Positions 35,729 through 43,795 of a stretch of 64,000 nt of DNA are shown here, one piece after another. A program made the position numbers and the translations under genes. A model generated the notes under the pieces. The model was not told the DNA's origin. It ran no database searches and saw nothing but the letters and a program-made list of their open reading frames with translations. Positions within the stretch are counted from its first letter, which is position 1; each line of letters opens with the position of its first letter. The stretch is from Mycobacterium sp. SMC-8. Lineage in GTDB: Bacteria > Actinomycetota > Actinomycetes > Mycobacteriales > Mycobacteriaceae. Location: contig NZ_CP079867.1 of NCBI RefSeq assembly GCF_025263565.1, positions 1-64,000 of the forward strand. The letters are read 5' to 3'.

Positions 35729-36403
35729 ATGGCCGATTCGACAGCGGAGGTGTTCTCAGCGGCCAAGTTCACCCTGCGCGCCGAGCAGACCGGCTTGATG
35801 TGGAAGGAACTCGCCGCGCGGCTTGAGGTTCATCGCACGACGCTGGGCGCGGTCCGTAGTGGCCGCAGCGCACCTTCCACTGAGCTGCTGGTGAAGATCG
35901 TTGAGGTGCTAGGGGGCACGCCCGAAGACTATTTGGATCTGCCCGACCGTCAGGCGTGGACCTTGAAGCTGTTTCGCATGGTGGCGGGGTTCACGCAACA
36001 CGCGGTGTCGGAAGCCCTCGGGGTGGCTCCGGCTGCCGTGTCGGGCTGGGAGACGGGCCGCTATCGGCCTCCGCGATCGGTTGTGCCGATGCTTGCCCAA
36101 ATGTATGGGGCCTCCGAGGCCGAGCTGGACGCAGCGATGAGCCACGGCGAAGTGGGCCCAGCCGAGGCGCTCGTGTTGTGCGCCGAATCCGTGGTGCGCT
36201 TCGCCGAGGTCGCGTTCGAGGCAGTCGCGGCGATGCCGACACCCTCTCGGCGCGCGAAGAACGTTCGGATTCGTGAGCAGTTGGAAATCTCGATGGAGTC
36301 TCTGTCGGCAGCGGTTCGGGACCTGGCGGATGAGGACGGGCGCGACAGCCTCGTTGACGCGGTGCGACAGCTCGCCGAACTCCATGCAGCCATCAAGATC
36401 TGA
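35729..36403 (+). CDS. XRE-type regulator with two helix-turn-helix domains
   Basis: 224 residues. The first HTH lies at about 22-60 (GLMWKELAARLEVHRTTLGAVRSG), followed by STELLVKIVEVLG. The second lies at about 78-112 (AGFTQHAVSEALGVAPAAVSGWETGRYRPP), the classical XRE form. The C-terminal 90 residues are helical and probably mediate dimerisation. A TACGGT box six bases before ATG 35729 suggests a leaderless mRNA. It sits between the operator-bearing nrdH promoter and the secreted-protein cluster, so it is one candidate for the protein that binds the CTATAG motifs; this is inference. Confidence 0.75.
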   Translation: MADSTAEVFSAAKFTLRAEQTGLMWKELAARLEVHRTTLGAVRSGRSAPSTELLVKIVEVLGGTPEDYLDLPDRQAWTLKLFRMVAGFTQHAVSEALGVAPAAVSGWETGRYRPPRSVVPMLAQMYGASEAELDAAMSHGEVGPAEALVLCAESVVRFAEVAFEAVAAMPTPSRRAKNVRIREQLEISMESLSAAVRDLADEDGRDSLVDAVRQLAELHAAIKI

Positions 36404-36463
36404 CGACGTGTAGCCAATACACTTGATACACTCCGCTGGTCAGACGCCAGCAAGGGGGTGGTC

Positions 36464-36808
36464 ATGTCTGTCGAACTGCCTTCCCATGACGGCGCGGCCG
36501 ATCGGGCAGCGGTCCGCGTCCTCGACCTCGCGGCCGCGGCACTCGCACTGGCTCACGTGGCGAACGAGGCGCTCAGCGAAAGCGCATCAGGTACGCCAGA
36601 AGGCCTGATCGGCGGCATAGAGACGGCAACTGAGCAGCTTGTTGTCGCCTTAGACGGACTGCCGGGGGTGCGGCGTGAACAGCGCCGCAAGGCGTCCGCG
36701 ATCTCGCGGGAGCTCTCGACGCTCGTAGACGACCTGCGCAACGACACCCGAGCAGAGCTCAACCCGACGAAAGCCGCGGACGCCACCATTCCGTCGAATT
36801 GGCAATGA
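36464..36808 (+). CDS. Small helical protein, unknown
   Basis: 114 residues, mostly helical (AVRVLDLAAAALALAHVANEAL, GIETATEQLVVALDGL, AISRELSTLVDDLRND), without membrane segments. AAGGGGG precedes ATG 36464, and two TACACT boxes lie upstream near 36418-36432. It comes 72 bases before the secreted glycosyl hydrolase gene and may be part of that transcript. No family recognised. Confidence 0.5.
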   Translation: MSVELPSHDGAADRAAVRVLDLAAAALALAHVANEALSESASGTPEGLIGGIETATEQLVVALDGLPGVRREQRRKASAISRELSTLVDDLRNDTRAELNPTKAADATIPSNWQ

Positions 36809-36880
36809 TGCGTTGTCAACATGTTGCCTACACTGCTAACGTCCCCGTCAACAATCACTTTCTGGGCGGGGGACCCGACG

Positions 36881-38911
36881 ATGACCACTCCAATTCCACT
36901 GCTGCGGGCCAAGCTCGCCGCAGGCACCGTCGCAGCCGTCACGCTGGCCTCGGTGCTGACCACCGCACCGGCAACCGCTACCCCTGTGGAGCAGACACAC
37001 GCAGTCCAACAGGTAGCCGTCTCGCTGCTGTCGGAAACGAGCGCCGCCACAACGACATTCGGTGTAGCCGACTCACACCTTTACAACCTCGGCCACGACG
37101 CTCTCGTTGCGCGGCTGACCGAGCTTCGCGGCCTGGGTGTGAGCGATCTGCGGATCGCCGTGCCCTGGGTGTACATCGAACCGGCCGCTGGCACCTATGA
37201 CTGGTCGAAGATGGATGCCTTGGTGGCCACGGCCAGCGAGATGGGATTCACCCTGACCGGTGCGGTCACGGCTACCCCGACATGGGCTGGGTTTCCACTG
37301 GCGGGCGCCCCCAATCCAGATACCTATGCCGGGTTCGCTGGTGCGGTCGCGGCCCGCTACGGGTCGCAGATCGCCAGCTATGAGGTGTGGAACGAACCGA
37401 ATGGAGTCATTTTCTACGCCCCGGTCAGCGCGGCGGGCTATACCCAGATGCTCAAAGCGGCCTACACCGCGATCAAAGCCGCGAACCCCGATGCTGTCGT
37501 ACTCGCCGGATCACTCGGCGCGACAACCGATGTCAGCGGAATCTCGGTGACACCGCAGCGATTCCTGGCTCAGATGTATGAGGCCGGAGCAGGCGGGTAC
37601 TTCGACGCGTTGTCCTATCATCCCTACCACTTCACGCTGCCGTTCTCGCAGGGCGCAGGCACTCTCAACACTCCGCTGGAGCAAGTCAAGGCGCTCTATG
37701 AGCTGATGGTTGCCAACGGTGACGCAGACAAAAAGATCTGGGCCACCGAGTACGGCACCGCCACCACCCCCGGCTGGGGAGTGACCCAAGCAGAGCAGGC
37801 CGCACTACTGCGCGATTTCCTCACCGCGTGGTCCCGGCTGCCATACACCGGACCAGCATTCGTGTACACCTCCCAGGACGCCCAGTCAGGAATCCTCAAC
37901 CACGAGTTCAATTTTGGTCTCTTCACGTCGAACGGGAGACCGAAGTTGGCCGCCCACGTACTTGCCGATCTCATCGCCCAAGCCGGTCTCGGAGAGCTAC
38001 CTGACTACACCGCGCCGCGCATGTCGGCCGCCCGCGACCTCTACCTACAACTAGCCTCCGTCGGCTTCGGGCTGGCCAACCAGGCCATGGTGATTCCGAA
38101 CGCCGCCATCGCGGTGATCTACAGCCTGATGCCAGACCCGGTACGGCGCGCGTTCACCGCGGTAGCCAACGCCGTGTCAGCGGTGGTTGCCCAGGTTGCC
38201 ATCGCCGCCACCCCGGCCATGGAGGCAATGCTGGGCATGGTGATCCGGGCGCTACCGCAGGCATCCACGACGACGACCCCCGACACCACCGACGACGAGG
38301 ATTCCGAACAGCCAGCGGATCTGGCCAAACACTCGGTCACCGAGACAAGCAGTACGGCCGTGGACGGTGATCAACCCGTCGAGCCGGTTCCAGCGACCGA
38401 TGGGTCCGACACCGATTCCTCCGCTCGTCCAGATGGCGAGGATGCCGCGGAGGAACCACGCAGCGACTCGTCCTCGGGAACCGCAGACGTGGCGACCACA
38501 GAGTCGACGGACAGCGACCAACGCCCCCTCCAGGATGCGGCTGACCCTGAGGTAATCGACTCCACAGACCAGGCCGACACACCACGCGTGAGCGAGCGGG
38601 CGGTTCAGGACACATCCACCGACGACGACCGCTCCCGCACACCGGACATCGCCTCAGAGTCCCGACCCACGGACCCGGGCGCGGAGTTGGACCGCGACGT
38701 TGCCGACGACCGCGGCGAAGAAGCCAACGACGACGACCCGACCCAGGACGCTGGTGCCCGACAGGCTCCGCGCACCGCGACGATTCCCACCAAGGGTCGG
38801 CATACCGAGGACAGCGACGCTCCCGCAGACCGCCGGGCCAGCGACTCTCGCGGTCTATCACCGCGTACCGCAGCGCCCAGCACGAACAAGGAGTCGGGAG
38901 ACCCATCATGA
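36881..38911 (+). CDS. Secreted cellulase-like glycosyl hydrolase with disordered acidic tail
   Basis: 676 residues from ATG 36881, after a G-rich stretch. A signal peptide (about 1-35; AAGTVAAVTLASVLTTAPATA) leads to a TIM-barrel hydrolase of the GH5/GH39-like group. The acid/base Glu is in YEVWNEPN (about 172) and the nucleophile Glu in IWATEYGTAT (about 290). Also present are YHPYHF and AFVYTSQDAQSG. A helical stretch rich in Ala and Val (about 390-460) follows, then about 210 residues rich in Asp, Ser, Thr and Pro. The product is exported and probably cuts a polysaccharide, either in the mycobacterial envelope or outside. ATGA overlap to the next gene. Confidence 0.8.
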   Translation: MTTPIPLLRAKLAAGTVAAVTLASVLTTAPATATPVEQTHAVQQVAVSLLSETSAATTTFGVADSHLYNLGHDALVARLTELRGLGVSDLRIAVPWVYIEPAAGTYDWSKMDALVATASEMGFTLTGAVTATPTWAGFPLAGAPNPDTYAGFAGAVAARYGSQIASYEVWNEPNGVIFYAPVSAAGYTQMLKAAYTAIKAANPDAVVLAGSLGATTDVSGISVTPQRFLAQMYEAGAGGYFDALSYHPYHFTLPFSQGAGTLNTPLEQVKALYELMVANGDADKKIWATEYGTATTPGWGVTQAEQAALLRDFLTAWSRLPYTGPAFVYTSQDAQSGILNHEFNFGLFTSNGRPKLAAHVLADLIAQAGLGELPDYTAPRMSAARDLYLQLASVGFGLANQAMVIPNAAIAVIYSLMPDPVRRAFTAVANAVSAVVAQVAIAATPAMEAMLGMVIRALPQASTTTTPDTTDDEDSEQPADLAKHSVTETSSTAVDGDQPVEPVPATDGSDTDSSARPDGEDAAEEPRSDSSSGTADVATTESTDSDQRPLQDAADPEVIDSTDQADTPRVSERAVQDTSTDDDRSRTPDIASESRPTDPGAELDRDVADDRGEEANDDDPTQDAGARQAPRTATIPTKGRHTEDSDAPADRRASDSRGLSPRTAAPSTNKESGDPS

Positions 38912-39114
38912 TGCTGACCACGGTGGCGTGGGTGGTCGGCACCGTCGGGGTCCTGTTCGGGGCGTGGGAAGTGACCCGTCGGCTGCGCGCTGGGGCAGCG
39001 CATATCCGCCACTGCATCGACACGTTCGAGCCCGGTCCATACGAAAAGCCGCACCTACCAGGGGATCTGTCCTCGGCAGCGGACCGAGCCACCCGCACTC
39101 GCGACAGCTCATGA
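38908..39114 (+). CDS. Small single-helix membrane protein (copy 2)
   Basis: 68 residues. The N-terminal part (VAWVVGTVGVLFGAWEVTRR then LRAGAAHIRHC) matches the small protein at 9439-9606 in sequence and spacing. One helix, then a basic segment, then a polar tail. It starts inside the stop of the hydrolase gene and ends inside the start of the next gene (both ATGA), so it is translationally coupled. Function unknown. Confidence 0.7.
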   Translation: MMLTTVAWVVGTVGVLFGAWEVTRRLRAGAAHIRHCIDTFEPGPYEKPHLPGDLSSAADRATRTRDSS

Positions 39115-39254
39115 TCAGCGCTGTCGCCGCCTACCTGGTAGCAGCAACCGTCACCACCGTCGCCTACACCGCCCTTGCCCGTGTCGCTCACCGCCATCGG
39201 CAACCACCGATGGCCCGCGGTACCGACCGCGCCGGATCAGCACACCATGGCTAA
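39111..39254 (+). CDS. 47-residue membrane peptide
   Basis: Starts in an ATGA overlap and ends overlapping the ATG of the next gene. One helix (MISAVAAYLVAATVTTVAYT) is followed by a basic tail (ALARVAHRHRQPP). The tight overlaps on both sides support a real gene. It may partner with the preceding single-helix protein. Confidence 0.55.
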   Translation: MISAVAAYLVAATVTTVAYTALARVAHRHRQPPMARGTDRAGSAHHG

Positions 39255-39612
39255 CTCCGGGGGCGGCGACCGACCACGACGCGAGGATCGGGTGTCACAC
39301 ACCCGCACTGCACCTGCCGTCATAGCGATTCGGACTCGGTTCGCCTACGACACGAATGGCGAAAAGCTCGGTCAGCCACCACGAGTCGTCCGATACCACA
39401 GTGAGCTGACCGATGGCGGCGAATTCAGTAGCCACGCAGCGCAATACAACCACGTAGGTGACGTGCTTCAGCGGATGATCGCCGCCTTCGGTGACGACGC
39501 AGACCTCGAAGTAGTGGTTCGGCGAACGAGCCGGAATCTCACAGCGACAGCACCGGCAGTACAAAAAGGAACGGAGATCCCGAATGGCGGCACCACAAAC
39601 AGTGAGTCCTAA
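39247..39612 (+). CDS. Small soluble protein, unknown
   Basis: 121 residues from ATG 39247, which overlaps the previous stop. The core (VIAIRTRFAYDTNGEKLG, RVVRYHSELTDGGEFS, DDADLEVVVRRTS) looks like a small alpha/beta domain with strands and one helix (GDVLQRMIAAFG). The 3' end overlaps the EspR-like gene by 29 bases. No family recognised. Confidence 0.55.
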   Translation: MANSGGGDRPRREDRVSHTRTAPAVIAIRTRFAYDTNGEKLGQPPRVVRYHSELTDGGEFSSHAAQYNHVGDVLQRMIAAFGDDADLEVVVRRTSRNLTATAPAVQKGTEIPNGGTTNSES

Positions 39613-39982
39613 AAGCTTTGCTGAACAACTGAATCGACTGTTCGACACCATCTACCCGCCGGGACGTGACGCGTACACCAGCATGGAGCTGGTCGAGTGG
39701 GCGGCGAGCCGGGGTCTTCGACTCTCGGCGCCGTACTTGTCGCAGCTTCGCACAGGTGCGCGTAGCCGGCCGTCGGAGTCCACGGTCAAGCTGATCGCGG
39801 CCTTCTTCGGAATCAACAGTGAGTATTTCACCGACCCTGAGAGCCGGTACCGAGAGGCGCTCGACGCCGAACTCGACTGGCTTGAACTCGCCCACAACCC
39901 TGATGTTCGTCGGCTCACCTCGATGCTGGCCGATCTACCTGCTGCCGCGCGAGATCAGCTGATGTCCGCCGCCGGAATCTAG
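39584..39982 (+). CDS. EspR-like DNA-binding regulator (copy 2)
   Basis: 132 residues. This is the closest of the three copies to EspR itself: LNRLFDTIYPPGRDAYTS, then SAPYLSQLRTGARSRPSEST as the helix-turn-helix, then AAFFGINSEYFTD and a helical dimerisation part ending ARDQLMSAAGI. EspR binds at many mycobacterial promoters and activates the espACD genes. A GGAG sequence upstream of ATG 39584 gives the binding site. It lies between two genes for secreted proteins, which it might regulate. Confidence 0.85.
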   Translation: MAAPQTVSPKSFAEQLNRLFDTIYPPGRDAYTSMELVEWAASRGLRLSAPYLSQLRTGARSRPSESTVKLIAAFFGINSEYFTDPESRYREALDAELDWLELAHNPDVRRLTSMLADLPAAARDQLMSAAGI

Positions 39983-40035
39983 TCCTTCGCGCCAGCCAAC
40001 CACGCTTCATCCCCGACACACTGTTAGGAGAACTG

Positions 40036-42453
40036 ATGTCCACCAATGTATCTCGGCTCGCCGCTACCGTCATTGCCGCAGCAACAGTCACCGCACTGAC
40101 CACCGCAGCCGCCGTTGCGGAACCGCCCGCCCCGCCACGCCTGGTCGACGCGCAAGTAAACCTCGCCGCGTCGACCGGCCTGTATCCGATCGGGCCAATT
40201 CCGCAGGCATTCCGCAGCCTGGGTATGGGCACCGCGCAGGACTTCATGAACGGACTGGCCGGTCTGGCGCAGCTCATCCCCGGTGACGCCGGGCAAGGCC
40301 TCAAGCGCACCGTGGAAGACGTGGCCGCCCTGCTCGTCGCCCTGCAAACCGGCATCAACCTGCCCATCCTGGGCAACATCGCGATCCCCGAGATTGCCGT
40401 CCCACCGCTGGGGCCGGCCGGGACCATCGACCAGATCAACACGTTGCAGTGGTCCACCGCCACCCAAGCCACACTGTCAGCAGTGAAGACGGCGCTCGCC
40501 GCCGGAGATGCCGCCGCGGTGATCATCGGATTGCTGGGCGATCTGACCGGTATCGACACCGACATCCTCGAAACCCTCATCGGCGAACTACCGTTGAATG
40601 TGCCCGGGGCCTGGGATGGTCCGTTCTTCTCCGACGCCGGCAAGCTGGCGATCGTGCCCGCCATCGGTTTAGGCGGTACCAACTTCGCTTTGGCCTCTCC
40701 GACACTGCTGAACGACCCAGCGTTCGCCAAGACCGCGATCCTCGCGATTGCGGTGCGCAACCCCTCGCGGACCGGGGGCGGAATTCTCTCACTACTCAAC
40801 CCGTTGTCCTCCACAGTCGGGCTGAACCTGTCGAACGCTGACGGAACCGCGTCGCACAAGAGCACTAATGGCTTCGGCATCCCCATCACCGTCATGGACG
40901 GCAATGTCACGGTGTGGGACTTCGGGGCCGCCTACGACATCATCTCCGATGCACCCTCGACCCTGCTCAACCCACTGGCATGGCTCAACACCGGCGTCGG
41001 CGTGGTTGCCCCGACCTACCTGCTTCCCCCCAACGTCGATGCGTTCTTCAACGTGATCAGCGACATCACCGGCGGCAGCGTGGGCGCTGGCACCATCAAC
41101 GGGCTGCTCGACACCCTGGACGTGATGAGCTTGCTGCACGTCGACGTCGGCGCCGACGGAAACCTCTACGTCACCTATGATTCGGGGCGGCTGCCGCTAC
41201 TCGAACCCATCCAGTTCATCCCACGCACTCTGAGCTACCTGCCAGGATTCGGCTTCTCCACCACGCTGTCGGACTCGTTCGCCGATGTGCTGACCCAGCT
41301 GGTCGCCCAGGGGTATCACGACGTCACAATGACCACCGACGCCGACGGCGTGGCCACGTTCACCCGGGGCTGGGACAAGGCCGGAACCCAGGCAAAGTTT
41401 TGGCAGAACCCGGTCAGTTGGCAGATGGGCCTGGAGACTCCGCAAACCGTGTTCAACTCGGTCATCACCGGTCTGCAGACCAATCTTCTTAACCCCGCCA
41501 AAGGTGAGTTCACGGTCTTCGGCAATTCCGAGATCGGCAATCTGCTCTATCGCAATGCCGTCAGTGTGGCTGTCGCACAGGGGCTGTCGCAGGCTCTGGA
41601 GCACGTACGGGACCAGCTCAACCCGGTGATGAACGACATGCAAGCTGCCTTGCAGCCGCTCGCCAGGGCGCTCGATGATGTGACCGCGCAGCTGAACCGG
41701 GTGGTCGATGATGTGTTGGGCGCGGCAACAGACCTCGGTGTGGACCTCAACGGGCCAATGCTCGGCACCAACAGGCTCGTCAACCAGGTCGGGGACGGTC
41801 TCAACAACGGCGTACGCGGTCTGTTCGGGCTCAAGCCGATCACTTCGCCGCCAGCGCTGGAATCGACCAACGACAGCTCACAGCAGAGAGCAACGGCGAT
41901 ATCCACCACGACAGTCCAGTCTCCCGCGATCACCGACACCCCGGCGGCAAACAGCACGACGATCACACTGGAGACCCCACCCGAGACCACGGTGCCCGAA
42001 CCCACAGCGACTGCCGAACGGGTGAGCAGCCCCGACCCGGCTGAGGATGCCCAGCGACCAGCGCCCACCACCAACGGCAATCAGATCGCGGGTCGGACAA
42101 ACGAGACCGCCGATGACGACGAGAAGCCGACCACCACATCTGGGTCCGAGGAGTCCGCGGCCGCAACACCGAAACCAGCAGCCAAGCAGGGAAGCCGGGA
42201 CCGGCAGGACCGCCCGGACGACGAGGCCGGCGTATCGCCAGGTAGGTCCGACGCGCCCTCGGCCGACCGTGCTGGCAATACGAGCAACCGCATCGAGCGA
42301 CGTAGTGATCGCGGTAGCAACACCCCAAGGGGATCGGTCCGCCCAGATGGTGCCAGCGACGGGTCGAAAACTGCTCGCTCTGACGCCACCGCGGCCGGTG
42401 ACTCGCGTTCTGAGGCACGAGGCCGCTCTGCTCCTGCTTCTTCGCAGGACTAA
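40036..42453 (+). CDS. Large secreted mycobacterial protein with disordered tail, unknown
   Basis: 805 residues from ATG 40036, with AGGAG six bases before it. A signal peptide (MSTNVSRLAATVIAAATVTA, cut near Ala 29) is followed by a folded region to about residue 610. That region has repeated Leu/Asn/Pro-rich loops (LLNPLAWLNTGVGVVAPTYLLPP, SLLHVDVGADGNLYVTYDSG, YLPGFGFSTTLSDSFADVLTQLVAQG), a style seen in mycobacterial secreted PE-PPE-like and related proteins, though I cannot name the family. The last 190 residues are Thr/Pro/Asp/Arg-rich and disordered. Its plan (signal, domain, long polar tail) mirrors the hydrolase upstream. Convergent with the Fic gene. Confidence 0.65.
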   Translation: MSTNVSRLAATVIAAATVTALTTAAAVAEPPAPPRLVDAQVNLAASTGLYPIGPIPQAFRSLGMGTAQDFMNGLAGLAQLIPGDAGQGLKRTVEDVAALLVALQTGINLPILGNIAIPEIAVPPLGPAGTIDQINTLQWSTATQATLSAVKTALAAGDAAAVIIGLLGDLTGIDTDILETLIGELPLNVPGAWDGPFFSDAGKLAIVPAIGLGGTNFALASPTLLNDPAFAKTAILAIAVRNPSRTGGGILSLLNPLSSTVGLNLSNADGTASHKSTNGFGIPITVMDGNVTVWDFGAAYDIISDAPSTLLNPLAWLNTGVGVVAPTYLLPPNVDAFFNVISDITGGSVGAGTINGLLDTLDVMSLLHVDVGADGNLYVTYDSGRLPLLEPIQFIPRTLSYLPGFGFSTTLSDSFADVLTQLVAQGYHDVTMTTDADGVATFTRGWDKAGTQAKFWQNPVSWQMGLETPQTVFNSVITGLQTNLLNPAKGEFTVFGNSEIGNLLYRNAVSVAVAQGLSQALEHVRDQLNPVMNDMQAALQPLARALDDVTAQLNRVVDDVLGAATDLGVDLNGPMLGTNRLVNQVGDGLNNGVRGLFGLKPITSPPALESTNDSSQQRATAISTTTVQSPAITDTPAANSTTITLETPPETTVPEPTATAERVSSPDPAEDAQRPAPTTNGNQIAGRTNETADDDEKPTTTSGSEESAAATPKPAAKQGSRDRQDRPDDEAGVSPGRSDAPSADRAGNTSNRIERRSDRGSNTPRGSVRPDGASDGSKTARSDATAAGDSRSEARGRSAPASSQD

Positions 42454-42464
42454 TTACCGGGCGG

Positions 42465-43214
42465 CTACAGGCTGAGGCCGTGGCCGGGGGGAGCGAGGGA
42501 CTGGGCCCACCGGCGTTCTTGATCAGTGACCTGCTCTGTCGACCGAGGTTCTACGGAGTCCAACAGCAGCGCGGTGAGGCGGCCGTACTGCCCGGTGCTG
42601 TGCCCGTGGTAGCGGGCACCGATGAACTCTTCCCGACGTGCGAGCAGCTGCACGCCATCGAGGGCGTAGCCGTATTTGCGGCATACGGTGGCCATCAGCA
42701 TGGTTTGGCTGCGCGTGTTGCCTTCACGAAAGGGATGGACCTGATCGAGTTGTCCCCAGTGCCGGGCGATCGTCGGGATAAACGCTTGTGGGGCAAGGTT
42801 TACGGGGTCACTCAATGCGTGCTGGAGTTGGGAAAATACAGCTGTGGCTTGTTCGTCCACGAGACGCCCTGCTGGGTAGCGGTAGGTGACCCATGGGGCG
42901 GACCGGTCGTCTGGAGCGAAGTTGACGACATCGCGCCACTGCTTTGCCATCGCGTTCTCCGGAACAAGTCGCGTGGTTCCGGCCCACGCGTACACGTCCT
43001 GGAAGATGCGGTAATGCACGCGGCGGTAGTAATCGAGGTCGACGGTCTCGGGAAGCGCGGAGGGGTCATCGAGGATGATGCCGCGCATGCGGGGCGCGAC
43101 GGCATGCGCTTCTGCAACCGCTAGGTCGGGGTAGTTCTTGATGCCGAATTTGTTCTTGAGTACACCTGGCGCATCAGGCCAGAAGTAGCTATCCCACGTG
43201 TCGTAGGACGTCAC
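42465..43214 (-). CDS. Fic-domain protein (class I toxin-like)
   Basis: 249 residues starting at GTG 43214. The full Fic motif HPFREGNTR lies at 160-168, with the upstream flap region (YAWAGTTRLVPEN) as in VbhT-like proteins. Fic enzymes transfer AMP or related groups to target proteins. The start overlaps the stop of the small gene 43211-43426, which resembles a VbhA-type antitoxin, so this is probably a class I pair in which the antitoxin is made first. All motif residues are present, so activity is expected. Confidence 0.85.
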   Translation of the reverse strand: MTSYDTWDSYFWPDAPGVLKNKFGIKNYPDLAVAEAHAVAPRMRGIILDDPSALPETVDLDYYRRVHYRIFQDVYAWAGTTRLVPENAMAKQWRDVVNFAPDDRSAPWVTYRYPAGRLVDEQATAVFSQLQHALSDPVNLAPQAFIPTIARHWGQLDQVHPFREGNTRSQTMLMATVCRKYGYALDGVQLLARREEFIGARYHGHSTGQYGRLTALLLDSVEPRSTEQVTDQERRWAQSLAPPGHGLSL

Positions 43215-43426
43215 CTGTCACTGAATCCCGGCTGTGTGAAGCGGGCGACCACCTCAGCGGCAGCTTGATCTTCGTTGAGTTCACCACGGTCCATACGGGC
43301 CAGGAGGTCGCGAACAGAGTCGCTGTCGGGGAACCCGGCGAGGCCGGCGGCGGCGATGGCCAGAGATGATGCCTCCTCTGGGGTGTAGGTCACCGGTCGG
43401 CGCTGGAGCTGGCTCATGAGAGGCAT
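43211..43426 (-). CDS. Probable VbhA-like antitoxin of the Fic protein
   Basis: 71 residues from ATG 43426 (an upstream TTG at 43459 is possible). The segment SVRDLLARMDRGELNEDQAAAEVVARF fits the end of VbhA-like antitoxin domains (..G.I..deA...), and the N-terminal half is one helix-rich stretch (PEEASSLAIAAAGLAGF). The canonical inhibitory S...E motif is not obvious. It is placed directly before the toxin with a GTGA overlap. Confidence 0.65.
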   Translation of the reverse strand: MPLMSQLQRRPVTYTPEEASSLAIAAAGLAGFPDSDSVRDLLARMDRGELNEDQAAAEVVARFTQPGFSDR

Positions 43427-43537
43427 TGTAGTTTCTTTCGTTTCGATGGGTTGCGTCAACAGAAAACGTGGGAGTGCAGGTTCTACGAGGCAGTCCAGCC
43501 TGGGATGGGCGGGTATCGAGGCGATCCTGAGCCCGGC

Positions 43538-43690
43538 CTACCTTCCCGAAGTGAGCCAAGCAGCTGCATGGGTCGCCGCCCCCATGCCCGCTGGCGTGAG
43601 CGTGTAAGCGATAGGTACGTCGCAGTGGTCCTCGTTGAGGCAGTAGGCGATCGGGGAGTCGTCAGAAGCGCTGGAGTTCATGCGGGGCAT
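43538..43690 (-). CDS. 50-residue protein, unknown
   Basis: Starts MPRMNSSASDDSPIAYC at ATG 43690, preceded by GAGAGGTG, and continues LNEDHCDVPIAYTLTPAG. Its start lies 42 bases from the long palindrome at 43732-43773, in the opposite direction to the PP-loop gene, so the palindrome can serve both. The short Cys/His set (C, H, C) might bind metal. Support rests on the ribosome binding site, the position and sensible composition. Confidence 0.45.
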   Translation of the reverse strand: MPRMNSSASDDSPIAYCLNEDHCDVPIAYTLTPAGMGAATHAAAWLTSGR

Positions 43691-43731
43691 CACCTCTCGT
43701 GTCGGAGATTGGGCTCACGGCCGTAAGTAAC

Positions 43732-43773
43732 GGTGGTCTATAGCCTATCAGCAATGGTAGGCTATAGACCACC
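43732..43773. promoter_or_regulatory. 42-bp palindrome with two CTATAG motifs, divergent promoter
   Basis: GGTGGTCTATAGCCTA (43732-43747) and TAGGCTATAGACCACC (43758-43773) are perfect 16-bp inverted arms with a 10-bp spacer. Each arm belongs to the 18-bp family seen at 34492, 34516, 35427, 46679 and 46704. The centres of the two CTATAG cores are about 24 bp apart. It lies between divergent genes (43538-43690 on - and 43796-44983 on +). Confidence 0.8.
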
Positions 43774-43795
43774 CTAGCGGAGAGCTGATCTACGA

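Noticed and set aside
43416..43726. Two + strand frames opposite the antitoxin and the 50-residue gene
   Set aside because: No ribosome binding site and shadow-like composition; the - strand alternatives fit better.
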